Assembly (NCBI GenBank): GCA_964649515.1
Contig: CAZYPV010000003.1
Coordinates: 1 to 64,000, forward strand
Reading direction: 5' to 3'
Source of the DNA: CALKGK01 sp964649515
Lineage (GTDB): Bacteria; Bacteroidota; Bacteroidia; Flavobacteriales_D; Sanyastnellaceae
DNA: 64,000 nucleotides
The translations under genes and the position numbers were made by a program. The notes under the pieces were generated by a model. That model saw only the letters and a program-made list of their open reading frames with translations. It searched no databases and was not told the DNA's origin. Position 1 is the first letter of the stretch, and each line of letters starts with the position of its first letter. Below, in pieces: positions 45,988 to 55,177 of the stretch.

Positions 45988-46959
45988 TTAATCATTCAAG
46001 AGTACTACAAATGATCCATTGCTCAAATTTTGTGTGTCTGAATCATCCATGTTTTTCAACAAACCAGAGAATGAACCGGCAACGGCACCTCCACCTTGTG
46101 CATCTACGTAGCTCAAATTCACATTACCATTGCTGCCATCAAATGCCGTTGAATAAGTAACGCCAGCAACCTCAACAGCAATAACTCCTTGAGTAACGTT
46201 GGTCGCATTCAAAGTATAGCTAGCGCCATTTTCTGGCATTGCGGGCCAACCTGAAAGCGGTTGATTCAAGATGATGGTTACTGTAATACCAGTAGTGGTT
46301 GTCCCAGTCAGGGTAATGGTGTTGGTACCACCATCAAATGTACCGGTGATTCCTCCTAGAGAACTGATCTCCAAACCACCAATCTTATAATCGATGAATT
46401 CCTCACATGGCTCGCAAATCGTTCCACCACAATCGATGTACTCCTCATCTCCATCAACTTCACCGTTGGTGCAATCTCCGTCGGTGGCACAGTCCGGACA
46501 ATCAGGCCCACCGCAGTCAATTCCGATTTCGTCTCCATTCAACATGCCATCAACGCACGTTGGACATGGGTCACAATCGCCACCACAATCGATGTCTTCT
46601 TCATTTCCATTGAGGAGTCCGTCTCCGCAGAGCGCACCACAGGGCACCAAGGTAGATCCACCACAATCAATTCCCTCTTCATCTCCGTCTTGGATACCGT
46701 TGGATTCTTGCGGACAAGGATCACAGCTTCCGCCACAATCAACCCAAGTTTCTCCGAGCAAAGGATCCCAAGCACCGTTTTCACATGGATCACACAATGG
46801 ACAATTGGGTCCACCACAGTCAATCCGCTCTTCTCCATTATTTAATACTCCGTCGAAACAATTCTCGGGAATTTTATTGTCATCATTCAGACAACCCGCC
46901 GCGGCCAAAAGCAAAACAAATGTGCCAATGAGCCCTATGAGTTTGTAAGTGTTCTTCAT
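45988..46959 (-). CDS. Lipoprotein with six Cys-rich DCGG repeats
   Basis: This 323-residue protein has a lipoprotein signal peptide (lipobox 'LAAAGC'). Residues ~30-190 contain six tandem repeats of about 27 residues of the pattern C-x-DG-x2-NG-DE-x-G-IDCGG-x2-C-x2-C. The dense acid and Cys content suggests calcium or disulfide stabilisation. The C-terminal ~130 residues form a Thr/Gly-rich beta domain ('GTFDGGTNTITLTGTTTTG') like small ligand-binding lipoprotein domains. Function is unknown; a surface-exposed location is inferred. It is a single-gene unit. Confidence 0.85.
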   Translation of the reverse strand: MKNTYKLIGLIGTFVLLLAAAGCLNDDNKIPENCFDGVLNNGEERIDCGGPNCPLCDPCENGAWDPLLGETWVDCGGSCDPCPQESNGIQDGDEEGIDCGGSTLVPCGALCGDGLLNGNEEDIDCGGDCDPCPTCVDGMLNGDEIGIDCGGPDCPDCATDGDCTNGEVDGDEEYIDCGGTICEPCEEFIDYKIGGLEISSLGGITGTFDGGTNTITLTGTTTTGITVTIILNQPLSGWPAMPENGASYTLNATNVTQGVIAVEVAGVTYSTAFDGSNGNVNLSYVDAQGGGAVAGSFSGLLKNMDDSDTQNLSNGSFVVLLND

Positions 46960-46992
46960 ATCGTACTTCTTTTAACGTACCTTTCGAACTCC

Positions 46993-47010
46993 CGAAGATA
47001 CACATCTTCG
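46993..47010. promoter_or_regulatory. Inverted repeat CGAAGAT-N4-ATCTTCG
   Basis: Perfect seven-base arms in the 99-base divergent region between the Cys-rich lipoprotein (-) and recJ (+). Possible operator; no known family match. Confidence 0.35.
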
Positions 47011-47058
47011 TCCCAATGAAAAAAATAAAATTCATTGTCAACATTGACATTCTAGCTC

Positions 47059-48807
47059 ATGCCATCTTCTTCACCTACTTTTTTGATCGAGCCCGACTTG
47101 GAGTGGATTCCCATTCCTGAAATTGCGAAAGAACAGATTCAAGGACTTCAGGAAAAATTCAACCTCAGTCCATGGATTGCAAAAGTGCTTCTCGACCGCG
47201 GTTTATCGGATAAACAATCATTGGATCGATACTTTCAACCCCAGTTCAAAGATAGCCACAGCCCACAGCTCTTGTTGAATATGGACAAAGCGCTTTCCTT
47301 GCTTCAAGACGCCATTTCCAAAAAGAAAAAAATCATGGTTTATGGAGATTATGATGTTGATGGCACAACAGCAGTGAGCATGATGGCTGATTTCCTGTGG
47401 CAGCACGAAGCCCTTTTCACAGCATACATTCCAGATCGATATAAGGAAGGATATGGCTTAAGTGTTGAAGGGGTGAAAAGCGCTATTGATAGCGATGTTG
47501 CACTTCTCATTACCTTGGATTGCGGAATTCGCGCGGTGGAAAACATCAGGATGGCGAGGGAAGCAGGGATTGAGGTCATCGTTTGTGACCACCATGAACC
47601 CGGTGAAAATTTGCCCCCAGCAAGCGCTATACTCAACCCGAAGCAAGAAAATTGCACCTATCCCTTTGACGGATTGAGCGGTGCGGGTGTCGGCTTTAAA
47701 CTCATTCAGGCTTTCGCCGATGCTTCAGGGTACGATGAAGAATACATGCTCCGTTTCACTGACCTGCTAGCGGTGAGCATTGCGGCTGATATCGTACCAG
47801 TGATTGATGAAAACCGCATTTTCCTCACCTTAGGTCTGCAAAGATTGAATTCCAAACACCTTCGTCCGGGATTAAAAGCCTTGTTAGAAGCCGCTCAATT
47901 CTCCAAAGAAAAACTCAACTTGGGAGACCTCCTGTTTGTGATTGCCCCTAGAATCAATGCTGCAGGCAGATTGAAATCGGGCATGCTGGCTGTTCAGGTT
48001 TTGAGGGATCGGGGTGAAGATCCTGAAGCTTTGCGAAAAATGGCTCTTGACTTGGAAAAAACCAATCAAGAACGGAGAAGTTTGGATGAGGGAATTACAG
48101 CAGAAGCTCTGGAACAATGTGTGAGCAACCATTTTTTTGAATGCAGCCATTGCAATGTCGTTTCAGGCGAAGGATGGCACAAAGGCGTTGTAGGAATTGT
48201 GGCCAGCAGACTGATCGAAAACCATCACCGCCCAAGTGTGGTTCTCGCTGAACAAGACGGTTATTTGACAGGGTCAGTGCGTTCCATTCGTGGTGTGGAT
48301 GTTCATGCTGCCTTGAATCAATGTGCACACCTTCTCGATCGTTATGGCGGACACACCATGGCTGCAGGCCTAAGCTTTCCGAAAGATCAACTACAAAACT
48401 TCAGAAAGTGCTTTAACCAAGCAATTAAAGAACAAGCTCCAAGTCTGGGCCGACCTTCTTTGCAGGTTTCTTGTGAAATTGACGCTTCAGCAATCGACAA
48501 AAAATCCTTCCTGATTCTCGAAAAAATGGAACCCTTCGGACCCAAAAATAGCCGACCTTTATTTCAGTCCAAAATGGTGCTCTTGGCCGAGCCCTTTTAC
48601 ATGGGAAAAGACCGAAATCATGTGAAGCTCAAACTCGCTGGTAATCTGGATGATTCACTGCACTTTGAAGGAGTTCACTTCAATGGCGCTGCTAAAGCAA
48701 AGGAGTTGCGTTTGGGGAGTAAAATTGAATTGGTGTACTCCATTGAAAGGAACGACTTTCGCGGACAAAGCACTCTTCAACTCCGAATTAGAGATTGGCG
48801 GAGTTAG
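47059..48807 (+). CDS. recJ: Single-stranded-DNA-specific exonuclease RecJ
   Basis: This 582-residue 5'-3' exonuclease acts in recombination and repair. It has the DHH-family motifs 'YGDYDVDGTTA' (metal), 'TLDCGIRA', 'VCDHHEPGENLP' (DHH), and the DHHA1 motif 'RYGGHTMAAGLSF', plus a C-terminal OB-like region. Its last 20 bases overlap the end of the convergent mechanosensitive channel gene. Confidence 0.95.
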   Translation: MPSSSPTFLIEPDLEWIPIPEIAKEQIQGLQEKFNLSPWIAKVLLDRGLSDKQSLDRYFQPQFKDSHSPQLLLNMDKALSLLQDAISKKKKIMVYGDYDVDGTTAVSMMADFLWQHEALFTAYIPDRYKEGYGLSVEGVKSAIDSDVALLITLDCGIRAVENIRMAREAGIEVIVCDHHEPGENLPPASAILNPKQENCTYPFDGLSGAGVGFKLIQAFADASGYDEEYMLRFTDLLAVSIAADIVPVIDENRIFLTLGLQRLNSKHLRPGLKALLEAAQFSKEKLNLGDLLFVIAPRINAAGRLKSGMLAVQVLRDRGEDPEALRKMALDLEKTNQERRSLDEGITAEALEQCVSNHFFECSHCNVVSGEGWHKGVVGIVASRLIENHHRPSVVLAEQDGYLTGSVRSIRGVDVHAALNQCAHLLDRYGGHTMAAGLSFPKDQLQNFRKCFNQAIKEQAPSLGRPSLQVSCEIDASAIDKKSFLILEKMEPFGPKNSRPLFQSKMVLLAEPFYMGKDRNHVKLKLAGNLDDSLHFEGVHFNGAAKAKELRLGSKIELVYSIERNDFRGQSTLQLRIRDWRS

Positions 48808-49627
48808 AAACGAGGTGAAGATCGCGCTGCGGGAAGGGAATTTTGATGCCTTCTCGACGAAAAGCCTCATCTATGGCGAAACGAACTTCACTCTTAAATA
48901 AATCCATTTCCCAAGACTTCTCTGCCCAAAAACGAAGTTCGAAGAGCAGAGCACTGTCTCCAAAATCCTGAAAAACCACGTGAATGGGTCGGTTCGCAAT
49001 CACAAAATCCTTACCCGCCAAAACCCCCTTGAGCGTTCGAGCTACCAGTGCCGTATCGCTGCCATAAGCTACACCAACGGTAATGTCGTGCCGAGAGATC
49101 AAATCGCCGTGCGACCAGTTAAGTACTGAATTCGAAGTCATTTGGGCATTGGGAACAATAATGTAATTTCCCTTTCGAGTAACGACTGAAGAGGTTCGTA
49201 TTCCAATTTCCTCCACGCGGGCAATCATTCCATCCAATTCAACAATATCGCCCACGCGAATGCCTCCTTCGAAAAGAATCACAAAGCCCGAAACGATGTC
49301 GTTAAAGATGTGCTGAATTCCCAATCCAACCCCCACCAACAATGCGGCAGAACTGGCAATCAGAATCGTCACATCCACTCCCGCTACTTCCAAACCAATC
49401 ACACAACCGATGGTGTAGAGCACATAACTGGCCAATTTGGTGAAGGTGTAACCTCTCCCCTGATCGAGCGGGCGGTGCTTCAAAGAGCGCTGAATGAGCA
49501 TGTTGATGAGAGCCACAATGACCCGTACCACAACAAAAATTACGATGATTATGAGGATGTCGGAAAGGGTGACCTTATGGTTCCCAAATTCTATTCCTCT
49601 TGACAAAAATTCATTAAATCCGTTCAT
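48788..49627 (-). CDS. MscS-family mechanosensitive ion channel
   Basis: This 279-residue membrane protein has an N-terminal hydrophobic helix (about 19-42), further helices (about 70-125), the pore helix with small residues ('LIASSAALLVGVGLGIQHIF'), and the cytoplasmic beta domain starting 'FVILFEGGIRVGDIVELDG', with 'RTSSVVTRKGNYIIVPNAQM'. It protects against osmotic downshock. It overlaps dnaG upstream by four bases, so it is translated with primase, and it overlaps recJ at the 3' end. Confidence 0.92.
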   Translation of the reverse strand: MNGFNEFLSRGIEFGNHKVTLSDILIIIVIFVVVRVIVALINMLIQRSLKHRPLDQGRGYTFTKLASYVLYTIGCVIGLEVAGVDVTILIASSAALLVGVGLGIQHIFNDIVSGFVILFEGGIRVGDIVELDGMIARVEEIGIRTSSVVTRKGNYIIVPNAQMTSNSVLNWSHGDLISRHDITVGVAYGSDTALVARTLKGVLAGKDFVIANRPIHVVFQDFGDSALLFELRFWAEKSWEMDLFKSEVRFAIDEAFRREGIKIPFPQRDLHLVSNSANL

Positions 49628-51603
49628 AAAATGGAGCTTCCGAAATAATTGGACAAAGTGATTTTCACCGAATCTAGTTTTTTCTTTTCATGCAGAAGAA
49701 GCATCAGTTCATCATCGTCCTCACTTTCTCGAATCTTTTCTTGAGTGAGTTGAATCAAACTCATGACGTTGTTTAACTTCAATCGGTTAATACAGTCCCG
49801 AACCGCACGGTCCAACTTCATGTCTTCGGTTTCGGGATAGATGCCGTGCCTCAATTCCCAGTTTTTGCTCATCATGTATGGTGATGCAAGAAATTGAACG
49901 CAGGCCTGAGCCATATCGTTGTCATCACTGTTGGTAAACGCCTTGATGTCGGGAAACTCATCCTTTTCCAAATAGCTGGCATAGCGCGCCACGATCCGCT
50001 TGTACACTTCGTTATTGAGGTCAAACTGGTCTTGCTCCAACTCTTCCAAAAGATATTCGGCCACAGAAATGTTCACCTCTTCTTCTTCTCCAGTGTTGTC
50101 GTCTTGAATGGCGAGCCGCACCGGGTAATTGCCATAATTGAGCAATAGTCGGATAAAATCTGCCTCCTGAGCTTCGGTTTGGTAGGGGTTTTTTGCTGAA
50201 CCCAATTGCCCGCCTGGAACCTCAATGGGCGGTGGAAGAAAGAGATCGTCTGGCGGTGGCGGTGGAGCACCATAAGGCGCTGAACTTTTCTGCTTTGTGG
50301 TGTTCACGCGCAGAAGTCGGTTCATCTCATTCAACAAAACCCGCTCTTCAATGTCTAAAAGCGACGAGCATTCTTGAATGTACACCGATCGTTTGATGTT
50401 GTCCGGAATCTGAGAAATGGAGTTCACAATCTCCGAAATGAGGCTTGCGCGCTTTGTTGGGTCTCCCTTGGCATCTCCCAAGAGGTGATCGGTTTTGAAG
50501 ACGATAAAATCTTTTGCGCTTTCCTTGATGTATGCTTGAAGCTCACTTGAACTTACTTTTTTGGAGTACGAATCAGGGTCATCTCCATCGGGAAAAAGCA
50601 CCACCTTTACATTCAAGCCTTGTTTCAAAATCAGGTCAATTCCCCTGAAAGAAGCCCGAATCCCAGCAGGATCACCATCATAAAGCATGGTGATGTTTTT
50701 GGTGTAACGGCTGATCAATTTGATTTGTCCCTCTGTGAGCGATGTTCCGGAACTAGCAACGACGTTTTCCACGCCCGCTTGGTGCATGGCGATAACGTCA
50801 GTATACCCTTCCACCAAGTAAGCCATATCAAGCTTACTCATTTCATGTTTTGCAAGGTAGATCCCGTACAAAACTTTCGATTTGTTGTAGAGGGCGTTTT
50901 CCGGACTATTGAAGTACTTCGCAATCTTCTTCTCCGTCTTCAGGGTTCTTCCCCCAAAGGCGATGACCTTACCGCTCACATTCCGAATGGGAAACATCAC
51001 CCTACCCCGGAAGAAGTCATACGCTTTACCGTCCTTGTCCCGGGTGAGTCCGGCAGCAATGAGCCATTTTTTCTCATAGCCCGCTTCCATGGCCGCATTG
51101 GTGAAGGTATCCCACCCTTCAGGATTATAGCCCAGTTGGAATTTTTTGATGATATCGTCTCGAAACCCTCGCTCTTTGAAGTAGCTCAAACCGACGGCCT
51201 TTCCTTCGTCGCTCGAGATGAGCTGTTCTGTGAAGTATTGTTGAGCATGGGCCATCACCACCGCCAAGCTCTCGCGCTCGGTTTGGGCTTCCATTTGTTC
51301 CGGACTCTTCTGCTCCTCTTCAACCTCAATGTTGTACTTGGCCGCAATCCAACGAAGCGCTTCGGGGTAGCTCATCTTCTCGTGTTCCATCAAGAAACTC
51401 ACTGCATTTCCTCCTTTTCCTGAAGAGAAGCATTTGTAAATTCCTTTTGCTGGAATAACGTAAAAAGAAGGTGTTTTCTCGTTGGTGAAAGGCGACAATC
51501 CCCGGAAGGTGGCACCTTGCTTTTTGAGGTGCACAAATTCCCCCACCACCTCTTCGATGTAGACGGCCTCAAATATTTGGTCGATGGTGTGTTTTGGGAT
51601 CAT
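49624..51603 (-). CDS. dnaG: DNA primase with degenerate zinc finger
   Basis: This 659-residue primase makes RNA primers at the replication fork. The TOPRIM core ('YLVEGYTDVIAMHQAG', 'MLYDGDPAGIRA') and the RNA-polymerase subdomain are intact. The N-terminal CHC2 zinc domain keeps its fold motif ('FTNEKTPSFYV', 'SGKGGNAVSFL') but has Ser37/Thr40 where Cys/His are expected and Cys58/Ser61 where Cys/Cys are expected. Three of four zinc ligands are missing. The C-terminal helicase-interacting part (about 470-659) is divergent, with a Pro-rich linker ('APPPPPDDLFLPPP'). It overlaps the MscS gene by four bases. Confidence 0.95.
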   Translation of the reverse strand: MIPKHTIDQIFEAVYIEEVVGEFVHLKKQGATFRGLSPFTNEKTPSFYVIPAKGIYKCFSSGKGGNAVSFLMEHEKMSYPEALRWIAAKYNIEVEEEQKSPEQMEAQTERESLAVVMAHAQQYFTEQLISSDEGKAVGLSYFKERGFRDDIIKKFQLGYNPEGWDTFTNAAMEAGYEKKWLIAAGLTRDKDGKAYDFFRGRVMFPIRNVSGKVIAFGGRTLKTEKKIAKYFNSPENALYNKSKVLYGIYLAKHEMSKLDMAYLVEGYTDVIAMHQAGVENVVASSGTSLTEGQIKLISRYTKNITMLYDGDPAGIRASFRGIDLILKQGLNVKVVLFPDGDDPDSYSKKVSSSELQAYIKESAKDFIVFKTDHLLGDAKGDPTKRASLISEIVNSISQIPDNIKRSVYIQECSSLLDIEERVLLNEMNRLLRVNTTKQKSSAPYGAPPPPPDDLFLPPPIEVPGGQLGSAKNPYQTEAQEADFIRLLLNYGNYPVRLAIQDDNTGEEEEVNISVAEYLLEELEQDQFDLNNEVYKRIVARYASYLEKDEFPDIKAFTNSDDNDMAQACVQFLASPYMMSKNWELRHGIYPETEDMKLDRAVRDCINRLKLNNVMSLIQLTQEKIRESEDDDELMLLLHEKKKLDSVKITLSNYFGSSIL

Positions 51604-51657
51604 AGCAGAAGGGTAAAATTAGCAATACTTCATCTATCCTTTGTCCGCCAATCCAAT

Positions 51658-51916
51658 TTATTTCTGCATTCCGGATTCAGGACTCCGCCCCAATGCTCGA
51701 TTCAGCTCCATCACTTGTTCTTTCAAATAATCAATGAATTGTTGAGCCATCTCCCCATCACTAAANNNNNNNNNNNNNNNNNNNNNNNNNNNNNNNNNNN
51801 NNNNNNNNNNNNNNNNNNNNNNNNNNNNNNNNNNNNNNNNNNNNNNNNNNNNNNNNNNNNNNNNNTAATTTGTAGATATTCTCCGCTAAACGGACATTTA
51901 TTCCTTCTGAAGCCAT
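51658..51916 (-). CDS. Small protein interrupted by an assembly gap
   Basis: The N-terminus (from ATG 51916, MASEGINVRLAENIYKL...) and C-terminus (...'FSDGEMAQQFIDYLKEQ', then 'NRALGRSPESGMQK', stop at 51658) lie on either side of 100 N. The two flanks are not in frame across exactly 100 bases, which fits an arbitrary gap length rather than a mutation. The C-terminal part is an amphipathic helix. No family is recognised; the true length is unknown. The terminator at 51963-51996 belongs to the upstream tonB-like gene. Confidence 0.5.
51766..51865. other. Assembly gap (100 N)
   Basis: One hundred undetermined bases, the conventional placeholder size, interrupting a small gene. Confidence 0.99.
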
Positions 51917-51962
51917 TTTATTCCTTTTTAAGGTAAACGAAAGTAATGAATGAGCCGAAAAC

Positions 51963-51996
51963 AAAAAAGCCAAACAATGGAATTTGCCTGGCTTTT
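51963..51996 (-). terminator. Terminator of TonB-family gene
   Basis: AAAAGCCA/TGGCTTTT arms (51965-51972, 51989-51996) with a T-tract on the minus strand, 22 bases past the tonB-like stop. Confidence 0.78.
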
Positions 51997-52018
51997 AATG
52001 CTGTTTTGAGTGATGTGA

Positions 52019-52756
52019 TTACTTCACAACGAACTTCACGGGAATGTTGTAAATCACTTTTACCTTTTTTCCTTGTTGAACTCCGGCTTGAAAAAGGGGC
52101 AGTGCTTCCACGGCTCTAATCGCTTCTTTGTCCAAGAGTCTGTGCACTCCGCGCTCAACTTTTGCTTTGCTCACTTCTCCTTTTTCATTCACAATGAAGG
52201 AGACGTAAACAGTACCGTCAATACCGGTTCCTTGCAATTGAGCTGGGTAGCGTGCAATGGTACTCACCTCAGTAATGATTCTTTGATTCGTGCACATTTC
52301 TTGCATTTCGCGATCGAGTACATTCTCACAATCGAGGAAGTATGGCATGATTTCCACTCTTATTTGTGGCTTGTTGGTTTCCAAATCCAAATCATCAAAC
52401 ACCTCGTCACCACCACCAAAATCATCCATATTGAAATCATCATCAATGACCAAGAGTGGCTTTTTTTCATCGCCCACCTCATTTTTGAAGTCATCATCTT
52501 TCAATTCAAACTGGTTGGTGGGCAGCACCTTCTGCACCGGTTGAGGCTTTGCAGGAGCTTTCGGGACATACACCAGAGCTTCTTCCACAAGGAAGTCGTC
52601 GCTGTATTTACCCACTGCTGCCGTCAAATTCTGACTTTGAAACGTGGTGTACTGGAAAGCAATTAAGGTAGCCGAGAGTGCAATAGCAAAACCCAACTGG
52701 AGGAAAATCAAGCGTCTGCGCTCCAAATCTGCCTCTTGTGTTTTTCTTTTTTCCAT
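52019..52756 (-). CDS. TonB family energy transducer
   Basis: The start is the ATG at 52756 (245 residues, 'MEKRKTQEADLERRR'); an upstream in-frame start would add a non-homologous tail. It has one N-terminal transmembrane helix (about 18-38), a Pro/acidic periplasmic linker ('APAKPQPVQKVLP' and Asp-rich stretch), and the C-terminal TonB domain ('YPAQLQGTGIDGTVYVSF', 'GVHRLLDKEAIRAVEALPLF'). TonB passes inner-membrane proton-motive energy to outer-membrane receptors. It lies about 100 bases downstream of the OmpR-type regulator. No ExbB/D or receptor genes are near it. Confidence 0.92.
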   Translation of the reverse strand: MEKRKTQEADLERRRLIFLQLGFAIALSATLIAFQYTTFQSQNLTAAVGKYSDDFLVEEALVYVPKAPAKPQPVQKVLPTNQFELKDDDFKNEVGDEKKPLLVIDDDFNMDDFGGGDEVFDDLDLETNKPQIRVEIMPYFLDCENVLDREMQEMCTNQRIITEVSTIARYPAQLQGTGIDGTVYVSFIVNEKGEVSKAKVERGVHRLLDKEAIRAVEALPLFQAGVQQGKKVKVIYNIPVKFVVK

Positions 52757-52857
52757 GGTATAAATTGTTAAAGGATTACACCACGAAAAACACAAGGATA
52801 ATGCCACGTTTAAAAAATGTTAAACAAGTTCATTCGAATAAACACAGCTCTAAACCG

Positions 52858-53553
52858 TCAAGAATCAAGCAATTTGAAACCACGTCCGTGCACGTTAATG
52901 ATCTCTACTTTTTCGTCCTTTTTCAAGTGTTTACGCAATTTAGCGATGTAAACATCCATACTTCTGCCGTTAAAGTAATTGTCATCTCCCCAAATTTCTT
53001 TCAAAGCAAAATCGCGTTCCAGCACTCCATTTTTGTGTTTCACTAGTAGGTGCAGGAGTTCATTCTCTTTGGTGGTGAGTTTGGTTTCGTCTTCATCCCA
53101 AGTGAGTCGTTGCTTGTTGTAGTCAAAATCAAAGGCACCAACCTTTGCAATTCCCACTTCTTCCCCTTCTTGAGGAAGCGCAGCCGATCTTCTCAAAATT
53201 GCATTGATCCGGGCAAGAAGCTCTTCCATCGAAAAGGGCTTGGTCATGTAATCATCCGCCCCAATCTTAAAGCCATTCAAGGTATCTTCTTTCATGCTTT
53301 TGGCAGTGAGGAACAAGATGGGAGTGTGTCGGTCGATTTCCCGAATCTCCTGGGCGAGCGTGAAGCCGTCCTTGTTCGGCATCATCACGTCGAGAATCAA
53401 AAAATCAATGCTCTGGCGTTTGTACACCTTCATTCCCTCAACGCCATCAACGGCCAAGGTGGCTTCGAAGCCTTTTGCATTTAAGTATTCTTTCAATAGT
53501 GATCCCAAATTGGGGTCGTCTTCACAAAGTAAAATCTTAGTCGTTTTTTTCAT
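52858..53553 (-). CDS. OmpR-family response regulator
   Basis: The start is the ATG at 53553 (231 residues, 'MKKTTKILLCEDDPN'). The receiver domain has the acidic pair 'CEDD', phosphoacceptor Asp in 'DFLILDVMMPNKDG', Thr in 'ILFLTAKS' and Lys in 'DDYMTKPF'. The C-terminal winged-helix DNA-binding domain spans about 130-231 ('LTTKENELLHLLVKHKNG', 'VYIAKLRKHL'). It overlaps the sensor kinase by 17 bases, so the two form a cognate pair. Confidence 0.95.
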   Translation of the reverse strand: MKKTTKILLCEDDPNLGSLLKEYLNAKGFEATLAVDGVEGMKVYKRQSIDFLILDVMMPNKDGFTLAQEIREIDRHTPILFLTAKSMKEDTLNGFKIGADDYMTKPFSMEELLARINAILRRSAALPQEGEEVGIAKVGAFDFDYNKQRLTWDEDETKLTTKENELLHLLVKHKNGVLERDFALKEIWGDDNYFNGRSMDVYIAKLRKHLKKDEKVEIINVHGRGFKLLDS

Positions 53554-55036
53554 GCTTCTCTGGAATTTTAATGGTGAAAGTTGATCCCTTTTTTGGCTCA
53601 CTTTCTACCGATATGCTCCCGTGGTGTTTTTCGAGAATGACACTCACATAACTCAAGCCCAAACCAAAACCTTTCACATTGTGAATGTTCCCGGTGGGCA
53701 CACGGTACAATTTATCAAAAATCTTTTTCTGGTTCTCTCTGCTGATACCGATTCCTTTATCTCCAAACTCAATCTGAATTCCTCCTTTGGTGTTTTTCGA
53801 TACGATGCTGATTTCGGGCTCGTCCAAGGAGTACTTGATGGCGTTATCGATAAGGTTGTAAACCATATTCGTGAGGTGAACGGGATCTCCCTCAATCACA
53901 GGGTTTTCGGCGTTCAGTCGAGTCGTAATCACTCCTCCTCGGTTCTTAATTTGGATGCTGATGTTTTTAATCACATTCTGGATGAGCTCGTGCATGTTGA
54001 TTTGCTCCAAGCGCAGTTCCATGTCGCCCCGATCGAGGATCGCGGATCGCAATACGTTTTCCACCAAAACGCCCAATCGTTTGTTCTCATCGCGAATCAT
54101 CCCCACGAAGGTGTTCAATTGCTGCTCGCTTTGACGCATGTCAGGATCAGCCAATGCCTCACAGGCAAGGGAGATGGTGGAGATGGGGGTCTTCAACTCG
54201 TGGGTCATGTTGTTGATGAAATCATTTTTGATCTCTCCCACTTTCTTCTGCTGCAAGATGGTGTTGATGGTGTACGAAAAGGCGAACATGATGACCAAAA
54301 TAAGCACTGCAGAAATCGCCAACATTACAGACATCGTGCGCAGCAAATACCTCCTTTGATGGGGAAAGTGCAAATAGAGAAAGGTGGGATCTCGCACGGG
54401 GTCGTTGGGAAAAAGTTGCGCCTTATAACCTTCCGTGAAGAACTGTTCTTGAAAGGCTTTCGATTTGTCTTGAAGTATTTCGGGGTGATGGTATTTGTTG
54501 AACACTCCAAAATGGTGCTTCGCGTTCACCCCTCGCTGCCGCAATTCATGGGTGATGAGGGTGTCCAAATAAAGCGGAGAGATTTCGGTCACATCCCGAT
54601 AGATATCAATGGAAACGAGTCCATCCAACAGGTCAGACATGAAGCCACTCTGCTCCAAAATTTCACTTGTTTCGAGGCCATAGTCGTCCAAGGCGTCGGC
54701 CAAAATAGAGTCGCTCTTTTCTTTCCCTTCTCCTGGCTTTGGCAAACCAAGTGTTCTTTTTCCTTGAGCATCTGAGGGGCCCACTTTTAAGGTCAGGGAG
54801 TCTTTTTCCAGGTCAATGCTCAAACCGGGTCCGCTGCTCACAAAGCCCCCTGTTTGCATGGACAAGTCCCGCTCCATTTTGCGAACCACCGCGTCCATTG
54901 TTTTTCGTATGGTGCTATTGAACTCTTGCTGACGAAGGAGAATGCTGTTGTTGATCCAATAAATTTGGATGACAATGAGCCCAACGAAGGCTGTAGTGAT
55001 CATCACTACCAGAAGTTGAATGAATTTTTTATTCAC
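53537..55036 (-). CDS. Membrane sensor histidine kinase
   Basis: This 499-residue protein has two transmembrane helices (about 8-30 and 232-256) framing a ~200-residue periplasmic sensor domain with no recognised fold. The kinase core has H-box 'NMTHELKTPISTISLA', N-box 'MVYNLIDNAIKYS', G1 'FGDKGIGIS' and G2 'GFGLGLSYV'. It is the first gene of the pair with the OmpR-type regulator. The stimulus is unknown. A long antisense frame is a shadow. Confidence 0.94.
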   Translation of the reverse strand: MNKKFIQLLVVMITTAFVGLIVIQIYWINNSILLRQQEFNSTIRKTMDAVVRKMERDLSMQTGGFVSSGPGLSIDLEKDSLTLKVGPSDAQGKRTLGLPKPGEGKEKSDSILADALDDYGLETSEILEQSGFMSDLLDGLVSIDIYRDVTEISPLYLDTLITHELRQRGVNAKHHFGVFNKYHHPEILQDKSKAFQEQFFTEGYKAQLFPNDPVRDPTFLYLHFPHQRRYLLRTMSVMLAISAVLILVIMFAFSYTINTILQQKKVGEIKNDFINNMTHELKTPISTISLACEALADPDMRQSEQQLNTFVGMIRDENKRLGVLVENVLRSAILDRGDMELRLEQINMHELIQNVIKNISIQIKNRGGVITTRLNAENPVIEGDPVHLTNMVYNLIDNAIKYSLDEPEISIVSKNTKGGIQIEFGDKGIGISRENQKKIFDKLYRVPTGNIHNVKGFGLGLSYVSVILEKHHGSISVESEPKKGSTFTIKIPEKHEKND

Positions 55037-55177
55037 GTATTGAGAAAGGTTCTACATGGAACAGAAACCAAAGGTAGGTCATCTGCTCTCCCATGCCCGA
55101 TGTACTTGGGTTTTTTTAACAAGTGTTAACCTCATTTTAACAAGCACAGCACGGGCTTCTAAGTACTTTTGAACTGA

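Noticed and set aside
50620..51423. 267-codon plus-strand frame opposite dnaG
   Set aside because: Antisense to the conserved primase core; no domain and no promoter.
51658..51916. Frameshifted pseudogene reading of the interrupted small gene
   Set aside because: The frame break coincides with 100 placeholder N, so it says nothing about mutation.
53621..54775. 384-codon plus-strand frame opposite the sensor kinase
   Set aside because: It runs wholly antisense to a clear histidine kinase and has no recognisable domain.
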